Positions 61,535 through 64,000 of a stretch of 64,000 nucleotides of DNA are shown one piece after another. The notes beneath the pieces were generated by a model. The model saw only the letters and a list, made by a program, of their open reading frames with translations. It was not told where the DNA came from and searched no databases. The position numbers and the translations under genes were made by a program. Where the stretch lies: positions 1 through 64,000 of the forward strand of contig PGZZ01000004.1 of assembly GCA_002841545.1 (NCBI GenBank), in the 5' to 3' direction. Each line of letters begins with the position of its first letter. Position 1 is the stretch's first letter. Source of the stretch: Firmicutes bacterium HGW-Firmicutes-16. Its GTDB lineage: Bacteria > Bacillota > Clostridia > Oscillospirales > Oscillospiraceae.

Positions 61535-62671
61535 ATGATCTCAAAGTATAAACTTCTAAAAGGCGAGTCCGGCCAGTCTATGGTTTTATTTGCGTTGATT
61601 TTTGTTATTTTATGCGCAGGGGTTGCCTTTGCGGTTGACTTAGGAAGGGTTTCTCTGGAAAGAGATCAACTGCAAACCGCCGCCGACGCGGCGGCTTTGG
61701 CCGGAGCGCAGGATTTGCCCAGCGCCGCTGTCGCTAAAAGCACAGCGCTTAAGCTCGCGCAGCAAAACGGAGTTCTCTCTTCTGAAATAACAAGCTCCGC
61801 ACCTTATAACGGTGATTCTAATGAAATTAAGGTAGTGTGCACAAGAACGGTTGACTATACCTTTGCAACCGTATTGGGACTACATAGTACAACCATATCA
61901 GCAAGCTCTGTCGCGGAAAAGACCGGTATTAACACAGGTCCATTTAATTATGCGCTTTTTTCAGGCAGCAGCTCTGATATATTAGCTATTTACGGAAGTA
62001 ATCAGTATATTAGCGGCAGCGTTCACGCCAATTATAAATTCAACATGAATGGCTCGTCTCAAAATATTATGGGATCAGTCGAGGCCGTATCCGGCATTAC
62101 AATGTACGGTTCCAGCATAACTGTCAGCGGGACATGTCAGGCCGCTTCGGTCACAACAAGCGGAAGCAGTATAAACATCGGGAGTAAAGTGTTCAGCGCA
62201 GCATCTGTTCTTGATATGCCGGACTTTTCCGATATCTTACAGGCGGAAGCAGAGGCAGCAGGACAGTCATATATAGGAAACAAGACCTTTAATAGCAGTA
62301 AAGTAAGCGTTGACTCTCCTATTTATGTTAAAGGCAATTTGACTGTAAATGGTAGTGACTTCACCGGCAAAGGAGTAATCCTTGTGTCAGGCAATATAAC
62401 ATTTAACGGAAGCAATTTAATGTATTCCTCAAACGACTCCGTATGCTTTTATTCTGAGAGTGGCAACATTACGATAAACGGCTCAAATATCCAGCTGGAA
62501 GGACTCGTCTATGCACCAAATGGCACCATCATGATGAACGGCTCAAATCAAACTATCGACGGAAGGGTAATCGGGAAAGTTATTAACTTCAACGGCTGTT
62601 CAATAACAATCACTTCTGGAGAGGACGATTTAGATTGTCTTCCCAAAATGACTGTAAAGCTCGTAGAATAA
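61535..62671 (+). CDS. TadG-like exported protein with beta-repeat domain
   Basis: 378 residues. After ESGQSMVLFALIFVILC, a pilin-like membrane segment of the Tad/TadE/TadG family (about 9-33), comes QTAADAAALAGAQDL, the TadG signature. Then a domain of repeated NGS strands (FNMNGSS, TVNGSD, TFNGSN, TINGSN, MMNGSN) probably forms a beta-helix like polymer-forming or DUF7305 proteins. No pilus-assembly genes are near. It is the only gene under the c-di-GMP riboswitch. I start it at 61535 (GGAGGGGGG upstream); the frame opens at 61421 but that part overlaps the leader. Confidence 0.82.
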   Translation: MISKYKLLKGESGQSMVLFALIFVILCAGVAFAVDLGRVSLERDQLQTAADAAALAGAQDLPSAAVAKSTALKLAQQNGVLSSEITSSAPYNGDSNEIKVVCTRTVDYTFATVLGLHSTTISASSVAEKTGINTGPFNYALFSGSSSDILAIYGSNQYISGSVHANYKFNMNGSSQNIMGSVEAVSGITMYGSSITVSGTCQAASVTTSGSSINIGSKVFSAASVLDMPDFSDILQAEAEAAGQSYIGNKTFNSSKVSVDSPIYVKGNLTVNGSDFTGKGVILVSGNITFNGSNLMYSSNDSVCFYSESGNITINGSNIQLEGLVYAPNGTIMMNGSNQTIDGRVIGKVINFNGCSITITSGEDDLDCLPKMTVKLVE

Positions 62672-62701
62672 TTAGGGCTTGATTCAAAATTTATAATGAA
62701 G

Positions 62702-62741
62702 TAGCAAGGTAAGTTATATCTCTATATAACTTACCTTGCTA
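62702..62741. terminator. Perfect hairpin, bidirectional terminator
   Basis: TAGCAAGGTAAGTTATAT and its exact complement enclose CTCT, 30 nt after the TadG-like stop. The 18-bp stem is perfect. It also lies 59 nt past the converging phosphoribosyltransferase gene. Confidence 0.75.
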
Positions 62742-62800
62742 TTAAGATTTAAATGCAAAAAAGCTCTTCGGGAAACGGCGTTCTGCTATATTTATCGATC

Positions 62801-63358
62801 TTACTTTTTCGGCGTACCGTCCGCATTGAAAAGCGGCAGCGGTGCAAGGAAAATTACGTCTTTCCGCTCGCAAGCGTCACCCTCAGCAAGGATAAACGCA
62901 CGTCCCACAATTATTCCACCTGCCTTTTCGACAAGCTCCTCAACAGCCTTGAGGGATTCTCCCGTCGATATGACGTCGTCAACTATGAGTATGCGCTTGC
63001 CGCGCATTTGATCGGCATCCGCCTTGTCCAGCACAAGCTTCTGCACCTTATCAGTGGTGATAGATTTTACCTCCACCTCGAACACGCCCGTCATGTACAG
63101 CTTGGGCGATTTGCGGGCGAGAAAATATTTGTTGTTTCCGCTCTGACGCGCCATTTCGTAAAGAAGCGGTATACTTTTGGCCTCGGGAGCGATTATGTAA
63201 TCGTATTCCGGGGCTCTTTTCAAAAGCTCGGCAGCGGAGTGGATAGTTAACTCCACATCACCGAAAATGACGAATGCGCCGATGTAAACATCATCGGCAA
63301 CTCGGCATATAGGCAGCTCACGCTTGAGTCCGGCAATGTCTATCTCGTAGCTAAGCAT
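62801..63358 (-). CDS. Phosphoribosyltransferase, adenine-PRT-like
   Basis: 185-residue type I phosphoribosyltransferase. The PRPP loop ILIVDDVISTGES near 122-134 is intact and the length fits adenine phosphoribosyltransferase, but the hood sequence is not clearly that of Apt. Xanthine or another base is possible. The start ATG has AGGAGG 6 nt upstream. The cinA gene upstream on the same strand is separated by 150 nt. Confidence 0.82.
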   Translation of the reverse strand: MLSYEIDIAGLKRELPICRVADDVYIGAFVIFGDVELTIHSAAELLKRAPEYDYIIAPEAKSIPLLYEMARQSGNNKYFLARKSPKLYMTGVFEVEVKSITTDKVQKLVLDKADADQMRGKRILIVDDVISTGESLKAVEELVEKAGGIIVGRAFILAEGDACERKDVIFLAPLPLFNADGTPKK

Positions 63359-63508
63359 TAGGCATCCTCCTAAATTTGTTTTGCTGTTTTCGGGGCAGTC
63401 TCCGCTCGGAGCTGCCTCGATTTATTTGCAAACAACATTTCTATTATACAGGTATTTTCAGAAAAATCAACACTATCAAATCAATCAGCGCTCTTTTCCC
63501 GAATTAGC

Positions 63509-64000
63509 TTATCTTCTGTGATAGTCGACAACAACGGGGAGCTCTGTCAGGAATCTTCTCACCATGTCAAGCGCGCAGTTTGAGGCGAGCGTTCTTACTC
63601 TCATTCTGCCGAAGCCGGAATTGAGCTGATTGATAAAGACCCCGCTTTCGGTCGCGAGCGCGACAAACACAGTCCCAACGGGATTAATTCCATCGCCCTC
63701 GGGACCCGCAAGCCCCGTTGTTGCAACCGCAAGGGAGGATTTAAAAAGCTCTCTCGCTCTTTTTGCCATTTCGGACGCGGTTTCAGCACTTATGACGCCG
63801 TGTTTTTCTATGAGCTCCTTCGGAACGCCCAAAACATTTATTTTGCTCTCGGTGGCATAGGTAACAACGCCACCGACAAAAACCTTTGATGAGCCACGCA
63901 AATCGGTGATGCGCTTTGCAATGAAGCCTCCGGTGCAGCTCTCCGCGGTGCTGAGCGTCAGGTTTTTTTCGCAAAGCAATTCGAAAGCGACCTGTTCGAG
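63509..64000 (-). CDS. cinA: CinA-family nicotinamide-nucleotide amidase (partial)
   Basis: The C-terminal amidase domain of CinA, which deamidates NMN to recycle NAD. TAESCTGGFIAKRITD, VTYATESKINVLGV and TGLAGPEGDGINPVG are the family motifs. The frame is open to the window edge (EQVAFELLCEKN is read upstream), so the start lies outside. It may be a stand-alone domain or a full CinA with the N-terminal COG1058 domain. The right end of the window cuts it. Confidence 0.88.
   Translation of the reverse strand, partial: LEQVAFELLCEKNLTLSTAESCTGGFIAKRITDLRGSSKVFVGGVVTYATESKINVLGVPKELIEKHGVISAETASEMAKRARELFKSSLAVATTGLAGPEGDGINPVGTVFVALATESGVFINQLNSGFGRMRVRTLASNCALDMVRRFLTELPVVVDYHRR

Overview
The window looks like a chromosomal segment of a spore-forming, anaerobic Clostridia bacterium, most likely of the Oscillospiraceae type. 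The evidence is an alpha/beta small acid-soluble spore protein, a GerMN lipoprotein, a [FeFe]-hydrogenase-like protein, several ferredoxin-type iron-sulfur proteins, a T-box leader, and c-di-GMP-I and probable guanidine-IV riboswitches. The genus is inference. I see no prophage, transposase, rRNA or CRISPR array. Most genes are core or common accessory genes, often in short operons closed by strong bidirectional terminators.

Layout. 0-10 kb: release factor 3, an orphan luxE-luxC fatty-acid reductase pair, a large multi-domain flavin/iron-sulfur oxidoreductase, tRNA-Val, a split chromate transporter and a zinc-ribbon/Big2 protein. 10-16 kb: typA, rpsO, pnp and an M16 peptidase. 16-23 kb: a diguanylate cyclase, a group B-like [FeFe]-hydrogenase, a CDGSH protein, a ketopantoate-reductase-like enzyme and a marR-MFS efflux operon. 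23-31 kb: a DMT exporter, the recJ-relA-dtd-MBL operon, and a MATE exporter behind a probable guanidine-IV riboswitch. 31-44 kb: tRNA-Leu, a frameshifted membrane protein, DUF2207 and LemA, a possible CTG-start small gene, the GerMN lipoprotein, an MFS exporter, the spore protein, an XRE/membrane/radical-SAM operon with a frameshift, two SDRs and a padR-DUF1700 pair. 44-58 kb: asnB, a Trp-specifying T-box with trpXYZ, capA, a second DUF1700 gene, pheB-hom-lysC and htrA. 58-64 kb: lepA, mntP, tadA, a c-di-GMP-I riboswitch with a TadG-like surface protein, a phosphoribosyltransferase and the 3' part of cinA.

How genes connect. The diguanylate cyclase at 16.4 kb and the riboswitch at 61.3 kb are two ends of a c-di-GMP circuit. 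Aspartate-pathway genes (pheB, hom, lysC, asnB) and the tryptophan transporter form an amino-acid block. recJ-relA-dtd is the usual stringent-response and tRNA-quality operon.

The most unusual signals are non-coding. A 172-173 nt element occurs twice, once inside the trpXYZ operon and once behind lysC; three helices are preserved by paired substitutions, so it is probably a structured RNA that I cannot name. A shorter hairpin family (about 73 nt) also occurs twice with four compensated pairs. All starts, functions and RNA calls come from reading the sequence; no searches were run.
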